Counted from the first letter of the stretch, positions 1 through 7,111 are shown. The stretch: DNA of 7,198 nucleotides from Heteroscillospira sp050252415 (GCA_050252415.1 JBFWKZ010000118.1:1-7198), one strand, 5' to 3'. Translations and numbers: made by a program. The notes: generated by a model not told the origin, from the letters alone.

Positions 1-36
1 TAGCAAAACTTATGCGAAGCCTTTTCGATAAACGGA

Positions 37-65
37 ATCCTCCGCAGCTTTAAACTGCGGAGGAT
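37..65. repeat. Terminal hairpin, left copy
   Basis: Perfect 11-bp inverted repeat ATCCTCCGCAG / CTGCGGAGGAT with a 7-nt loop (48-54). It is nearly the same as the hairpin at 360-384: both have the form CCGCAGCTT-4 nt-CTGCGG when the right one is read on the minus strand. It marks the left end of the inverted-repeat element. Confidence 0.75.
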
Positions 66-320
66 ATAGGCTGTCAAAGAACTAGTTGGCTATAACAAGC
101 CTCGCAGAGTTTTCGCCGCGCACGGCGAAAATAAATTTATATTTGTCATTTCCGGGGGCGTGTACACTCGCCGCAAGTGCGGCTGGGCCTGTCGCAAAAC
201 GAAGGATTGTTGCAAGGGCGGATTCACTCCGCCCGTCGCAAATAAAAATACTTGGGCCCCCATGGGAAATATGACACTTCTCATGCAGGAAAGCGGTGAG
301 CGTCCTGCATGGCTATTCTT

Positions 321-349
321 TGTCAAAAAGCCCTTCGGGCTTTTTGACA
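321..349. terminator. Bidirectional intrinsic terminator after the M23 gene
   Basis: A perfect 13-bp inverted repeat (321-333 and 337-349) with a 3-nt loop. The stem has a G+C core (AGCCC / GGGCT) flanked by five A's on one side and five T's on the other, so either strand gives a G+C stem running into a U tract. It lies about 58 nt past the stop of the leftward operon and is the best candidate for its transcription end. It is also part of the inverted-repeat element, so the element may have supplied the terminator. Confidence 0.6.
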
Positions 350-359
350 GTCTCGAAAT

Positions 360-384
360 CCTCCGCAGCGCTAAGCTGCGGAGG
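360..384. repeat. Terminal hairpin, right copy
   Basis: Perfect 10-bp inverted repeat CCTCCGCAGC / GCTGCGGAGG with a 5-nt loop. It lies 22 nt past the stop codon of the M23 peptidase gene, which is transcribed towards it. On the minus strand it is followed by ATTTCGAG rather than a U tract, so by itself it is a poor intrinsic terminator. It may still stabilise the 3' end of the operon transcript. Confidence 0.7.
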
Positions 385-406
385 GTATCTATTTTTGTTT
401 TAAAAA

Positions 407-1630
407 TTAATAGGACTTGATATACCCGGCCAAATAAGGCATTGGATCGACCCTGCTGCCGTTATAGGCGACTTCATAGTGCAGGTGCGGCCCCGTTGCC
501 CAGCCGGTCGAACCGACATAGCCGATGACCTGTCCCTTTGAAACAGATTGTCCGGCGGAGACGGCCATTGAGCTCATGTGCGCATACAGCGTCGTATAAC
601 CGTTGCCGTGATTGATAACAACATAGTTGCCGTAGGAAGCGCTGTACACCGCAGTCTGTACGGTACCGTCGTCCGCGGCGTAAATCGGCTCGCCGGAGTT
701 TGCCGTGATGTCGACGCCGGAATGGAATCTTTCATCGCCGAATATGGGATGTATCCGCCATCCGAATCCCGATGTGACATACCGCGTGCCCGAAAGCGGA
801 TTCATAAAATTGCCCGTACCGCTCACAACCGTCTGGCCCTGGTTCTTGAGCTGCTCCTGCTCTTTATTGAACTGCTCGGTCTTTTCCTGGATCTCGGCCT
901 CCAGCTCCTGCTCGGCCTTCTCGTTCTCAGAGTATTGGGCCTTATAGGTATCGATATCGTCGCTCAGCGACTCGATCACTGCCTCGGCGTCGGCGATCTG
1001 CTGCTCCAGCTCTTCCTTACGCTGTTGAAGTTCATCCTTTTTCTGAAGCTGGCCCTCCTGGACCTCTTCGTACTCGGCCTTTACCGTTTCAACGTTCTCG
1101 CGTGCGGCTATGTACTGGTCTTCAAGCGATTTGTCGGACTCCATAACCTCGGAAATATTGTCGATTCTGGTGATAAGGTCTGAGAAGCTGGTCGCCTGGA
1201 AAACGAAGGCGATGTATCCCATCGTGCCGTTTTCTTCCATGGCGCGCATTCTGGTACGGAAGCGCTCCTGTTGGTACTGCTCCTGCGCCTTCGCCTCGAC
1301 AAGCTCGTCCGACTTTTCCTGGATCAGCTTATCATAGATCTCGATCTGTTCATTGATCAGTTCGATCTCCTGTCTTGCGAGCTCATTCTTCTCGTCCAGG
1401 GCGGCCTTTTGATCCAGAACGGACGCCTGCTGTGCCTGAAGATCGGCGATCTGGCCGCTCACCTCATTCTTCTTTTCAGATATCGCGTCCTTTTGCTTTT
1501 CAAGCGCGTCAATCTCGGATTGGCTGACGCCCAAGGCGCCGATACTGCCAAAAAAAGATATCAATAAAGACATGGCCATCAGAATGGCGAGAAAGATACA
1601 GACACCGGAAATAAATTTCTTATTTCTCAT
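407..1630 (-). CDS. Secreted coiled-coil M23 (LytM) peptidoglycan hydrolase, PcsB/CwlO-like
   Basis: A 407-residue cell-wall endopeptidase expected to cut peptide cross-bridges in peptidoglycan outside the membrane. Residues 6-33 form a hydrophobic signal or anchor segment; ALG before V35 could be a signal-peptidase site. Two long, highly charged coiled-coil stretches follow (about 36-130 and 165-265), separated by a less charged segment (about 131-165). A C-terminal LytM domain spans about 278-400. The LytM residues are all present: zinc ligands H303 and D307 (HxxxD) and H384, with H351 and H382 (HxH) as catalytic histidines, so it should be active, unlike EnvC-type factors that lost these residues. 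The start is supported by AAGGAGG five bases upstream. It lies 39 nt after ftsX and is probably the last gene of that operon. In known systems FtsEX activates such coiled-coil hydrolases through the FtsX outer loop, and the same role is inferred here. Confidence 0.9.
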   Translation of the reverse strand: MRNKKFISGVCIFLAILMAMSLLISFFGSIGALGVSQSEIDALEKQKDAISEKKNEVSGQIADLQAQQASVLDQKAALDEKNELARQEIELINEQIEIYDKLIQEKSDELVEAKAQEQYQQERFRTRMRAMEENGTMGYIAFVFQATSFSDLITRIDNISEVMESDKSLEDQYIAARENVETVKAEYEEVQEGQLQKKDELQQRKEELEQQIADAEAVIESLSDDIDTYKAQYSENEKAEQELEAEIQEKTEQFNKEQEQLKNQGQTVVSGTGNFMNPLSGTRYVTSGFGWRIHPIFGDERFHSGVDITANSGEPIYAADDGTVQTAVYSASYGNYVVINHGNGYTTLYAHMSSMAVSAGQSVSKGQVIGYVGSTGWATGPHLHYEVAYNGSRVDPMPYLAGYIKSY

Positions 1631-1669
1631 TCTAACCTCCTTGGGATAACACAGGAAATGCGAGGTCCC

Positions 1670-2554
1670 CTAAACCTTCAGGTAGTTGCGTATGGCGATG
1701 ACGCCGCCGAATGTTCCGACGGCAAGGCCGACACACAAAAATCCCCCCAAGACCGGATACATGAGCACTGCAAATGGGATGACGTCAACAAGCGCACCCA
1801 CAATGCCGCTCATTACCCGTTCGCTTACGAGACTGTACAGGCCCCATTCCAGGAAGAATGCGACCGCCGAACCCATAAGACCAAGTATCAGCCCCTCGAT
1901 AATAAAGGGCAATCGGATAAACGCATTGGTCGCGCCCACCATCTTCATAATCGCAATTTCCTCCCTGCGTCCGAAGGTGGCAAGTTTTATGGTATTGGCC
2001 ATAATGAAAATCGATACCACGGCAAGTAAGACCACGATAATAAACGAAATGACGCTGACGACGTTCCGGACGGAGATAAAGCCCTGCGCGATCTCAAGAT
2101 GGGCGTTTACCTTTGCAATGCCCTCAATACTCTCAAGTTCCGCTTTAGTCTGCGCCATAAGGGTAATGTCTTTTAAATTGACTATGTATCTGTGGCGAAA
2201 AACATCGGCCGTGATATCCTTGAAAAGGTCTGGATCGTAATCCTTCGAAAACTCGTCCATAGCCTCCTCGCGGGTCTCAAATGTAACGTCGCTGACGTTG
2301 TCCAGCGCCTCGATAGCCGGCTGGATCGCTCTTGCGTCCTCCTCGGAGAGGTTCTCGTCAACAAAGCAAACGATCTCGTTTTCCTGTTCCAGCTTTGCGA
2401 TGATATCGTCGATATTGATCGACAGAAGAGAAAAACTGCCCATAATGACAAGGCATGCAGTGATAATCGTTACGGAAGCAAAGGACATGAAGCCGTGGGT
2501 GAAAATGCTCTTGAACCCTTCCTTGATAAGGTAGCCTATCTTATTAACACTCAT
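1670..2554 (-). CDS. ftsX: Cell division ABC transporter permease FtsX
   Basis: A 294-residue integral membrane protein, a usual length for FtsX. The layout is typical: a short cytoplasmic N-terminus, membrane segment 1 (about 21-46), a large extracellular domain (about 48-165), then three more membrane segments (about 166-190, 215-240 and 258-288). The motif FGRREEIAIMKMVGAT (194-209), just after segment 2, is characteristic of FtsX and marks the cytoplasmic stretch next to FtsE. The gene overlaps the end of ftsE by 11 nt and has no clear Shine-Dalgarno sequence of its own, so it is probably translated by coupling to ftsE. With FtsE it forms a complex that signals across the membrane to a peptidoglycan hydrolase rather than moving a substrate. 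The extracellular domain is the expected docking site for the coiled coil of the M23 protein encoded next. Confidence 0.95.
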   Translation of the reverse strand: MSVNKIGYLIKEGFKSIFTHGFMSFASVTIITACLVIMGSFSLLSINIDDIIAKLEQENEIVCFVDENLSEEDARAIQPAIEALDNVSDVTFETREEAMDEFSKDYDPDLFKDITADVFRHRYIVNLKDITLMAQTKAELESIEGIAKVNAHLEIAQGFISVRNVVSVISFIIVVLLAVVSIFIMANTIKLATFGRREEIAIMKMVGATNAFIRLPFIIEGLILGLMGSAVAFFLEWGLYSLVSERVMSGIVGALVDVIPFAVLMYPVLGGFLCVGLAVGTFGGVIAIRNYLKV

Positions 2555-3233
2555 AGCTGTAATACCCGTCCATTCCGTCGCTTATAAGATTTCCGCAGCT
2601 TATCGCCACAACACGCTTTGAGAAGGAGTTCACCAGTTCCTTTTCATGGGTGACGATTAAAACAGTCGTCCCCAGCTCGTTTATTTTCTCCAGAAGCAGC
2701 ATAAGCTCCAGACTCTTTGCCGGGTCGAGGTTTCCGGTGGGCTCATCGGCGATGATGGTCAGCGGATTATTCACGAGCGCCCGCGCGACGGCAACACGCT
2801 GCTGCTCGCCGCCGGAGAGTTCCCTTGGCAGGCGTTTCTCTCTGCCCTCCAGCCCGACGAGCTCCAGCACGTAGGGAACGCGCTTTTTGATCTCTTTCTT
2901 ACCGGCGCCGACGACGTGCATGGCAAACGCCACATTTTCATAGACGGTCTTGTCCTCAATGAGGCGGAAATCCTGAAAAATGATTCCCAGGGTACGGCGC
3001 AGCTTCGGCAGACTTCTTCTCTTCATTTTGGTGAGATTATAGCCGTTGATGGCTATCGTACCCGAAACAGGCGTAATCTCGCCCGTCAGCATTTTGATAA
3101 TCGTGGTCTTTCCGCATCCGGAAGGTCCGACGAGGAAGACAAACTCGCCGTCACTGATGGTAAGGCTTAGGTCGTCCACCGCCTTAGGCCCGCCGCTTTC
3201 GTAGACCATGCTGACATTGTTCATTTCAATCAT
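2544..3233 (-). CDS. ftsE: Cell division ATP-binding protein FtsE
   Basis: A 229-residue ABC ATPase, the normal FtsE length. All nucleotide-binding motifs are intact: Walker A GPSGCGKTT (36-44), Q-loop Q87 in FQDFRL (FtsE-like), signature LSGGEQ (139-144), Walker B ending in DEP with catalytic E164, and H-loop H196. It hydrolyses ATP on the cytoplasmic face of FtsX and drives the conformational change that activates the cell-wall hydrolase. The ATG at 3233 is chosen because AGGAGG (3246-3241) lies seven bases upstream and the protein then starts as MIEMNNVSMVY, as FtsE proteins do. A longer frame runs up to 3410 but overlaps the preceding gene and adds residues unlike the family. The gene starts 31 nt after the regulator stop with no terminator between them, so the two are probably co-transcribed. 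Confidence 0.95.
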   Translation of the reverse strand: MIEMNNVSMVYESGGPKAVDDLSLTISDGEFVFLVGPSGCGKTTIIKMLTGEITPVSGTIAINGYNLTKMKRRSLPKLRRTLGIIFQDFRLIEDKTVYENVAFAMHVVGAGKKEIKKRVPYVLELVGLEGREKRLPRELSGGEQQRVAVARALVNNPLTIIADEPTGNLDPAKSLELMLLLEKINELGTTVLIVTHEKELVNSFSKRVVAISCGNLISDGMDGYYSYEC

Positions 3234-3264
3234 GCTTTTCCTCCTGTGACCGGAAAAGGTAAAC

Positions 3265-4356
3265 TCAATATTTGACGCCCTGAGAATTGAGATATTTTTT
3301 GACCATGAGCGCGACTTTAAACACGATCGCATGGTCAAACTCCCGCAGGTCGAGACCTGTGAGCTTTTTGATTTTCTCGAGACGATAAACCAGCGTATTC
3401 CTATGGACAAAGAGCTTCCTCGATGTCTCGGAAACGTTCAGGTTGTTCTCAAAGAACTTACTGATGGTTGTGAGAGTTTCCTGATCCAGAGACTCAATTG
3501 GGTTTTTCTTAAATACCTCGGACAAAAACATCTCACACAGGGTGACGGGCAGTTGGTAGATAATTCTGCCGATGCCGAGGTTCTCGTAATTGATGATAGA
3601 CTTTTCGGTATCAAATACCTTACCGACCTCGATGGCCGTCTGAGCTTCCTTATACCGATCGGCCAGCTCACGCAGATGGCCCGCCGGCGTACCGATACCG
3701 ATAGCACAGCGGATATTCAGCTCATTTTCAAGGTTTTTCTCAATGTTGGCCGCAATATCGTCGAGATCCTTGGAATCAAAGCTGCCGCTCATCTCCTTGA
3801 TCACGACAAGGTCGGTCTCATTAATGTTGAGGACAAAGTCCTTCTGCCGGTCGGGGAACATGTTCTGCACGACCTCGACAGCGGCAACGTTGGGTTTTTC
3901 GGTCTGCCTTATCAGGAATATTGCGCGGGGAATATCGGTTATAAAGTGCAGTTCCTTCGCGCGGACATAGACATCTCCGGGCAGGATATTGTCGGAAATG
4001 ATGTTCTTGACAAAGGTGGCGATGTTGTGTTTTTCCTCATAGCTTGTCTTTGCTTCGTCAAAAGCGACGGCGGCCAGAATACAGACGCAGCGGGCAAACT
4101 CATCCCTCCCGTCGACAAAAACCGCATAGTCATACTGGTTATTGACGCTCCCCAATAGCCTGAAAGTCCTTGTATCGGAGACAAAAAGCCTATCGGGACT
4201 CTCCCCGGCAAGCGCCTGGATATCTTCAATACGGGAACCGATCATCGCGAGTTCACTGCTGGCAACGACAAAGCCGTCATAATCCACGATCCCAATGCAC
4301 CTATCGGTTGCCTCTTTCATCTGAACAATAACACTCTGAAAAATTCTGCTTGACAT
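3265..4356 (-). CDS. CdaR/PucR-type transcriptional regulator
   Basis: A 363-residue cytoplasmic DNA-binding regulator. The C-terminus (about 297-352) is a PucR-type helix-turn-helix: a recognition region around VSETSRKLFVHRNTLVYRL (308-326), followed by the usual KIKKLTGLDLREFDHAIVFKVAL. The middle (about 125-265) fits the GGDEF-like domain of this family. Residues 15-100 resemble a short CdaR-type ligand-sensing segment (IVDYDGFVVAS, then IGSRIEDI); in characterised CdaR proteins this region binds sugar diacids, but the ligand here is unknown. The ATG at 4356 is chosen because GGAGG (4370-4366) lies nine bases upstream. A GTG at 4398 extends the frame by 14 codons but has no ribosome binding site and lies almost at the predicted transcription start. 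The gene heads a likely operon with ftsE, ftsX and the M23 hydrolase, so it may control cell-wall remodelling and its own promoter (inference). Confidence 0.85.
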   Translation of the reverse strand: MSSRIFQSVIVQMKEATDRCIGIVDYDGFVVASSELAMIGSRIEDIQALAGESPDRLFVSDTRTFRLLGSVNNQYDYAVFVDGRDEFARCVCILAAVAFDEAKTSYEEKHNIATFVKNIISDNILPGDVYVRAKELHFITDIPRAIFLIRQTEKPNVAAVEVVQNMFPDRQKDFVLNINETDLVVIKEMSGSFDSKDLDDIAANIEKNLENELNIRCAIGIGTPAGHLRELADRYKEAQTAIEVGKVFDTEKSIINYENLGIGRIIYQLPVTLCEMFLSEVFKKNPIESLDQETLTTISKFFENNLNVSETSRKLFVHRNTLVYRLEKIKKLTGLDLREFDHAIVFKVALMVKKYLNSQGVKY

Positions 4357-4365
4357 ACCTTTTTT

Positions 4366-4370
4366 CCTCC
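4366..4370 (-). promoter_or_regulatory. Ribosome binding site deciding the regulator start
   Basis: GGAGG on the minus strand, nine bases before the ATG at 4356. It decides the start codon of the CdaR/PucR-type gene in favour of 4356 over the GTG at 4398, which has no such site. Confidence 0.8.
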
Positions 4371-4410
4371 ACTCTGCAATATTGAGAGGGTCTCTCACTT
4401 ATCGTTTTAC

Positions 4411-4439
4411 ATAATACACGTTTTCGTAGCATTTTTCAA
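4411..4439 (-). promoter_or_regulatory. Sigma-A-type promoter of the regulator-ftsEX-M23 operon
   Basis: On the minus strand, -35 TTGAAA (4439-4434), a 17-nt spacer and -10 TATTAT (4416-4411), in A+T-rich DNA. Transcription would begin near 4404, which gives a leader of about 48 nt before the ATG at 4356. No other promoter is evident between here and the end of the M23 gene, so it probably drives all four genes. The same boxes occur again at 4638-4666 inside the duplicated gap flank. That second copy is probably an assembly artefact. Confidence 0.7.
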
Positions 4440-4537
4440 TAGATTTTTTCTATATTTTTGTTAATAATTTTTATTTGATTGTCATGTGGTATGATTACAG
4501 CTGGAAAAAAAGGCGTATTTTAGGCAATATAAACATT
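4411..4537. repeat. 127-bp exact duplicate, left gap flank
   Basis: This 127-base stretch is identical, base for base, to 4638-4764. It ends exactly where the Ns begin. It contains the operon promoter. The length of 127 and its position against the gap suggest a shared end k-mer of two contigs rather than a biological repeat. Confidence 0.9.
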
Positions 4538-4637
4538 NNNNNNNNNNNNNNNNNNNNNNNNNNNNNNNNNNNNNNNNNNNNNNNNNNNNNNNNNNNNNNN
4601 NNNNNNNNNNNNNNNNNNNNNNNNNNNNNNNNNNNNN
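4538..4637. other. Assembly gap of 100 Ns
   Basis: Exactly 100 undetermined bases, the usual placeholder for a gap of unknown size. Both sides carry the same 127 bases. If the contigs really overlap by that sequence, the gap does not exist. The distance from the end of the U32 gene to the regulator ATG would then shrink by 227 bases, from 480 to about 253. Confidence 0.95.
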
Positions 4638-4764
4638 ATAATACACGTTTTCGTAGCATTTTTCAATAGATTTTTTCTATATTTTTGTTAATAATTTTTA
4701 TTTGATTGTCATGTGGTATGATTACAGCTGGAAAAAAAGGCGTATTTTAGGCAATATAAACATT
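4638..4764. repeat. 127-bp exact duplicate, right gap flank
   Basis: Identical to 4411-4537 and starts at the first base after the Ns. The sequence that continues past it (4765-4836) is A+T-rich and leads to the stop codon of the U32 gene without a clear terminator hairpin. Confidence 0.9.
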
Positions 4765-4836
4765 AGTCAAAAACACCAAAGAAATCCAAAAATGTTTCAG
4801 CTCATGGGCATATTAGAACGTTTTTTGCATAAAATT

Positions 4837-6051
4837 TCATTTATTTTTAATTTTTCTGAGTATTGAAAGAGGACCGGCCCCCGCCGGAAGCGTCATAAAA
4901 ATTTCCATCATCGGGTGAGGCGTACTCTGAATTTTCTCTCCGTCCGAGCCAAAAATTTCCCTTACGGTAAAGCGTATCGGCACGCTGTCCGGGGAAAGCA
5001 GCTCCAAAACATCGCCAACGGAAAATTTGTTTCTCTGTGTCAGCCGGCAAAGCCCCGCCTCGTTTACGCCGCCCTCAACGACGGCACAGACCTCCGCATC
5101 GGTGAAGTACATGGCATCCTGGTAGTACTGGCCGGGATAGCCGAAGTAAAATCCGGTCGTGTATTCCCTGTGGCTCACCTTATTGACTTCATCCCGCCAG
5201 ACCGGCTCCAGTTCACGACCGGCTGCGGCGGCGTCCACCGCATGGCGGTAAGCGTTTGTGACGGCGGCGGCATAATAGGCCGATTTCATCCTCCCCTCGA
5301 TCTTGAGGCTGTCCACGCCGGCCGAAATGAGCTCTGGGATATGGCCGATCATGCACATGTCGCGGGAGTTTAAAATAAAGGTCCCGCCGTCCTCGGTAAT
5401 TTCGAAGCGTTCGCCCGGGCGCTTTTCTTCGACAAGATGATATTTCCATCGGCAGGGCTGCGCGCAGGCGCCGCGATTGGCATCGCGGTTCGTGAGGTAA
5501 TTGCTGAGAAGGCACCTGCCGGAAAATGAGACGCACATGGCGCCATGGACAAACGCCTCGAGCTCAAGCGCCCTCGGCGTATTGGCGCGGAGGGATATGA
5601 TCTCATCCAGGCTCAGCTCCCGTGCCAGAACAACGCGCGTCACCCCCATATCATACAGCATCGCCGCCGCGGCGCTGTTTACGACGCCGAGCTGTGTGCT
5701 GACGTGCAGCGGAACCTTTGGCGCATAGCGCTTGGCAAGCGAAATGACACCGAGGTCGGTAACGATGAGCCCGTCGCAGCCCGCGTCCTGTACAAACGTC
5801 AAAAACTCCGGCAGTCCGGGAAGCTCATCCTCCCTCGGAAGGGTATTGCAGGTGATATAGACCCGCCTTCCCATACTGTGCGCTTTTTTTACCGCTTTTT
5901 CAAGTCCCTCGGGTGAAAAATTTCCCGCAGAGGCGCGCATGCCGTATTGCTGTCCGGCAAGATAGACGGCATCCGCGCCATAGTGCAACGCCATCTCGAG
6001 TCTCTCCATGTCGCCTGCGGGCGAGAGAAGCTCCGGCTTTTTTGTCTGCAT
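4837..6051 (-). CDS. U32-family peptidase-like protein (YrrO/TrhP type)
   Basis: A 404-residue protein with the U32 signature in full: EAFVHGAMCVSFSGRCLLS at 165-183, matching E-x-F-x2-G-[AS]-M-C-x4-G-x-C-x-L-S. It starts with KPELLSPAGD, typical of the family. Four cysteines in the core, C173, C180, C196 and C200 (the last two in GACAQPC), are well placed to bind an Fe-S cluster, and SLKIEGRMKS (248-257) is another family motif. Although called peptidases, several U32 proteins act in RNA hydroxylation: TrhP proteins help make 5-hydroxyuridine at tRNA position 34. The region beyond about 300 fits the C-terminal domain of the longer members. The ATG at 6051 is chosen over 6078 because family members start close to KPELL and a GGTGG lies five bases upstream. 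It begins 1 nt after mltG stops, an order related to the Bacillus subtilis yrrL-yrrM-yrrN-yrrO cluster. A tRNA role is the best guess; a collagenase-like protease is the alternative. Confidence 0.88.
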   Translation of the reverse strand: MQTKKPELLSPAGDMERLEMALHYGADAVYLAGQQYGMRASAGNFSPEGLEKAVKKAHSMGRRVYITCNTLPREDELPGLPEFLTFVQDAGCDGLIVTDLGVISLAKRYAPKVPLHVSTQLGVVNSAAAAMLYDMGVTRVVLARELSLDEIISLRANTPRALELEAFVHGAMCVSFSGRCLLSNYLTNRDANRGACAQPCRWKYHLVEEKRPGERFEITEDGGTFILNSRDMCMIGHIPELISAGVDSLKIEGRMKSAYYAAAVTNAYRHAVDAAAAGRELEPVWRDEVNKVSHREYTTGFYFGYPGQYYQDAMYFTDAEVCAVVEGGVNEAGLCRLTQRNKFSVGDVLELLSPDSVPIRFTVREIFGSDGEKIQSTPHPMMEIFMTLPAGAGPLSILRKIKNK

Positions 6052-6052
6052 A

Positions 6053-7111
6053 TCAGCCACCGTAATCCTGCGTTGCAACGAAGTTCTGTTGGTCGGTGTA
6101 GTTTTTAAAGAAGCGGTGTGTTCCGCTCTCGGTATCTAGCGCGTAGTAGAGATAATCCGTGTTTGCCGGATCGAGCGCCGCCTTTATTGAGGCAAGGCCT
6201 GGATTTCCGATCGGGGACGGCGGCAGTCCCGTATATTTATAGGTATTATACGGCGAATCAATCGACGTTTGCTCCTCCGTCAGTACCGGGACACGCTCCG
6301 GCAAAATATATTGAATGGCGGCGTCGATCTGCAGCGGCATGTTTTTACCAAGCCGGTTGTAAATGACGGATGCGATATTGTATCTGTCCGTGTCGTCGGC
6401 CGCCGCTTCACCCTCGATCAGGGAGGCGATCGTGACAAGCTGACGGATCGTAAGCCCCTTCTCTTCCGTCTTTTCGATCATTTCGGCGGTGAAGCGGGTG
6501 TAGAAGTTATACAAGAATTTATCGATGACGCTGTTTGCTTTCTCGCCCTCATAGAAATCATAGGTATCCGGGAAGAGAAATCCCTCCAGACGCGTCGCGT
6601 CGCCAAGATCATCCTCATCTAAAAAGGAATAGCTGAACTTATTATTTGCCGCCGCATCATACAGATCATCTTTGCTGCAAATGTCGTTTTCCTCCAGCAG
6701 GGAGAAGATCTGCGCCATTGTGTAGCCCTCCGGAAAAGTGAGCTTGGTCGTCATCTGCGACGGGCTGCCGGTGGTCATTTTTTTGACCAGAGCCCGGTAA
6801 TCAAAATCCGTGCTCAGCTCATAGGTGCCCGGATCGAGCTTCGTGTCCGCATGTGAAATTGAAGAATACAGCTCGAATAAAAACTTATAGTTGATGATTT
6901 CGGCATCCTTAAGCTGCGTCGCAACATAGTTCATATCCGCAACCAGTATTGTCTCCGTACCGGTGACATTTCCGTCCTCATCTGTTTCCTCGACCTCACG
7001 CTCGGTAAATATGCTTTTCGGCAAAGTGATGGTCGCGGTCGACTCCGTTTTATTCAGCGCCAGAACGTCCGAGGCAAACATCCATGCCAGGCAGGCGAGA
7101 ATAATACTCAC
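6053..7111 (-). CDS. mltG: Endolytic murein transglycosylase MltG, open part after an upstream stop
   Basis: MltG cleaves nascent glycan strands at the outer face of the membrane and so helps set glycan chain length. The open frame gives 352 residues from a GTG at 7111. The YceG-like domain is complete: a LysM-like part (about 64-120), then FPEGYTMAQIFSLL (126-139), LEGFLFPDTY (175-184), the catalytic motif ASLIEGE with E233 as the likely catalytic glutamate, YNRL (251-254), LQIDAAIQYIL (260-270) and YNTYKYTGLPPSPIGNPG (288-305). The GTG lies inside the membrane anchor (SIILACLAWMFASDVLAL) and has no ribosome binding site, so it is probably not the original start. The same frame continues upstream to an ATG at 7186 but is broken by TAA at 7130-7132. 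Either the gene is damaged, or the base call is wrong, or translation restarts internally. The stop of mltG is 1 nt before the ATG of the U32 gene. Confidence 0.88.
   Translation of the reverse strand: MSIILACLAWMFASDVLALNKTESTATITLPKSIFTEREVEETDEDGNVTGTETILVADMNYVATQLKDAEIINYKFLFELYSSISHADTKLDPGTYELSTDFDYRALVKKMTTGSPSQMTTKLTFPEGYTMAQIFSLLEENDICSKDDLYDAAANNKFSYSFLDEDDLGDATRLEGFLFPDTYDFYEGEKANSVIDKFLYNFYTRFTAEMIEKTEEKGLTIRQLVTIASLIEGEAAADDTDRYNIASVIYNRLGKNMPLQIDAAIQYILPERVPVLTEEQTSIDSPYNTYKYTGLPPSPIGNPGLASIKAALDPANTDYLYYALDTESGTHRFFKNYTDQQNFVATQDYGG

Larger units (their letters stand above)
37..388. repeat. MITE-like or REP-like element with inverted terminal hairpins
   Basis: A gene-free stretch of about 350 bp whose two ends match each other in inverted orientation. 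The left end has a hairpin (arms 37-47 and 55-65, ATCCTCCGCAG / CTGCGGAGGAT), then five bases, then CTGTCAAA at 71-78. The right end, read on the minus strand, has the same hairpin (arms 384-375 and 369-360), then CTGCGGAGGAT runs into seven bases and CTGTCAAA (350-343). Further inverted repeats lie between them: 110-118/123-131 (TTTTCGCCG / CGGCGAAAA), 170-174/179-183, 216-222/228-234 (GGGCGGA / TCCGCCC), 282-290/303-311 (CATGCAGGA / TCCTGCATG) and 321-333/337-349. GTCGCAAA occurs twice as a direct repeat (191-198 and 235-242). No transposase frame and no clear target-site duplication are visible. The structure is seen directly; mobility and copy number in the genome are inferred. Confidence 0.55.

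Noticed and set aside
160..420. An 86-codon cysteine-containing open frame in the left intergenic region
   Set aside because: It starts with GTG without a convincing ribosome binding site, runs through several perfect inverted repeats and into the end of the M23 gene. It is best explained as a by-product of the repeat element.
578..1183. A 201-codon leucine-rich open frame on the plus strand
   Set aside because: It is the reverse reading of the coiled-coil gene; the Glu/Lys/Gln-rich codons read backwards give leucine-rich nonsense.
3331..4158. A 275-codon open frame on the plus strand
   Set aside because: It lies wholly opposite the well-supported regulator gene, has no recognisable domain, and arises from the codon use of that gene.
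4487..4495. Extended -10 type motif TGGTATGAT on the plus strand
   Set aside because: It has no matching -35 box and would only read antisense into the U32 gene; chance in A+T-rich DNA is likely.
4475..4669. An open frame running across the N gap
   Set aside because: Half of it is undetermined bases, and both flanks are the duplicated intergenic sequence.
4744..4770. A second minus-strand promoter, TTGACT with TAAAAT
   Set aside because: The spacer is only 15 nt, and the TTGAAA-17-TATTAT promoter nearer to the regulator gene is clearly better. It might be a weak upstream start.
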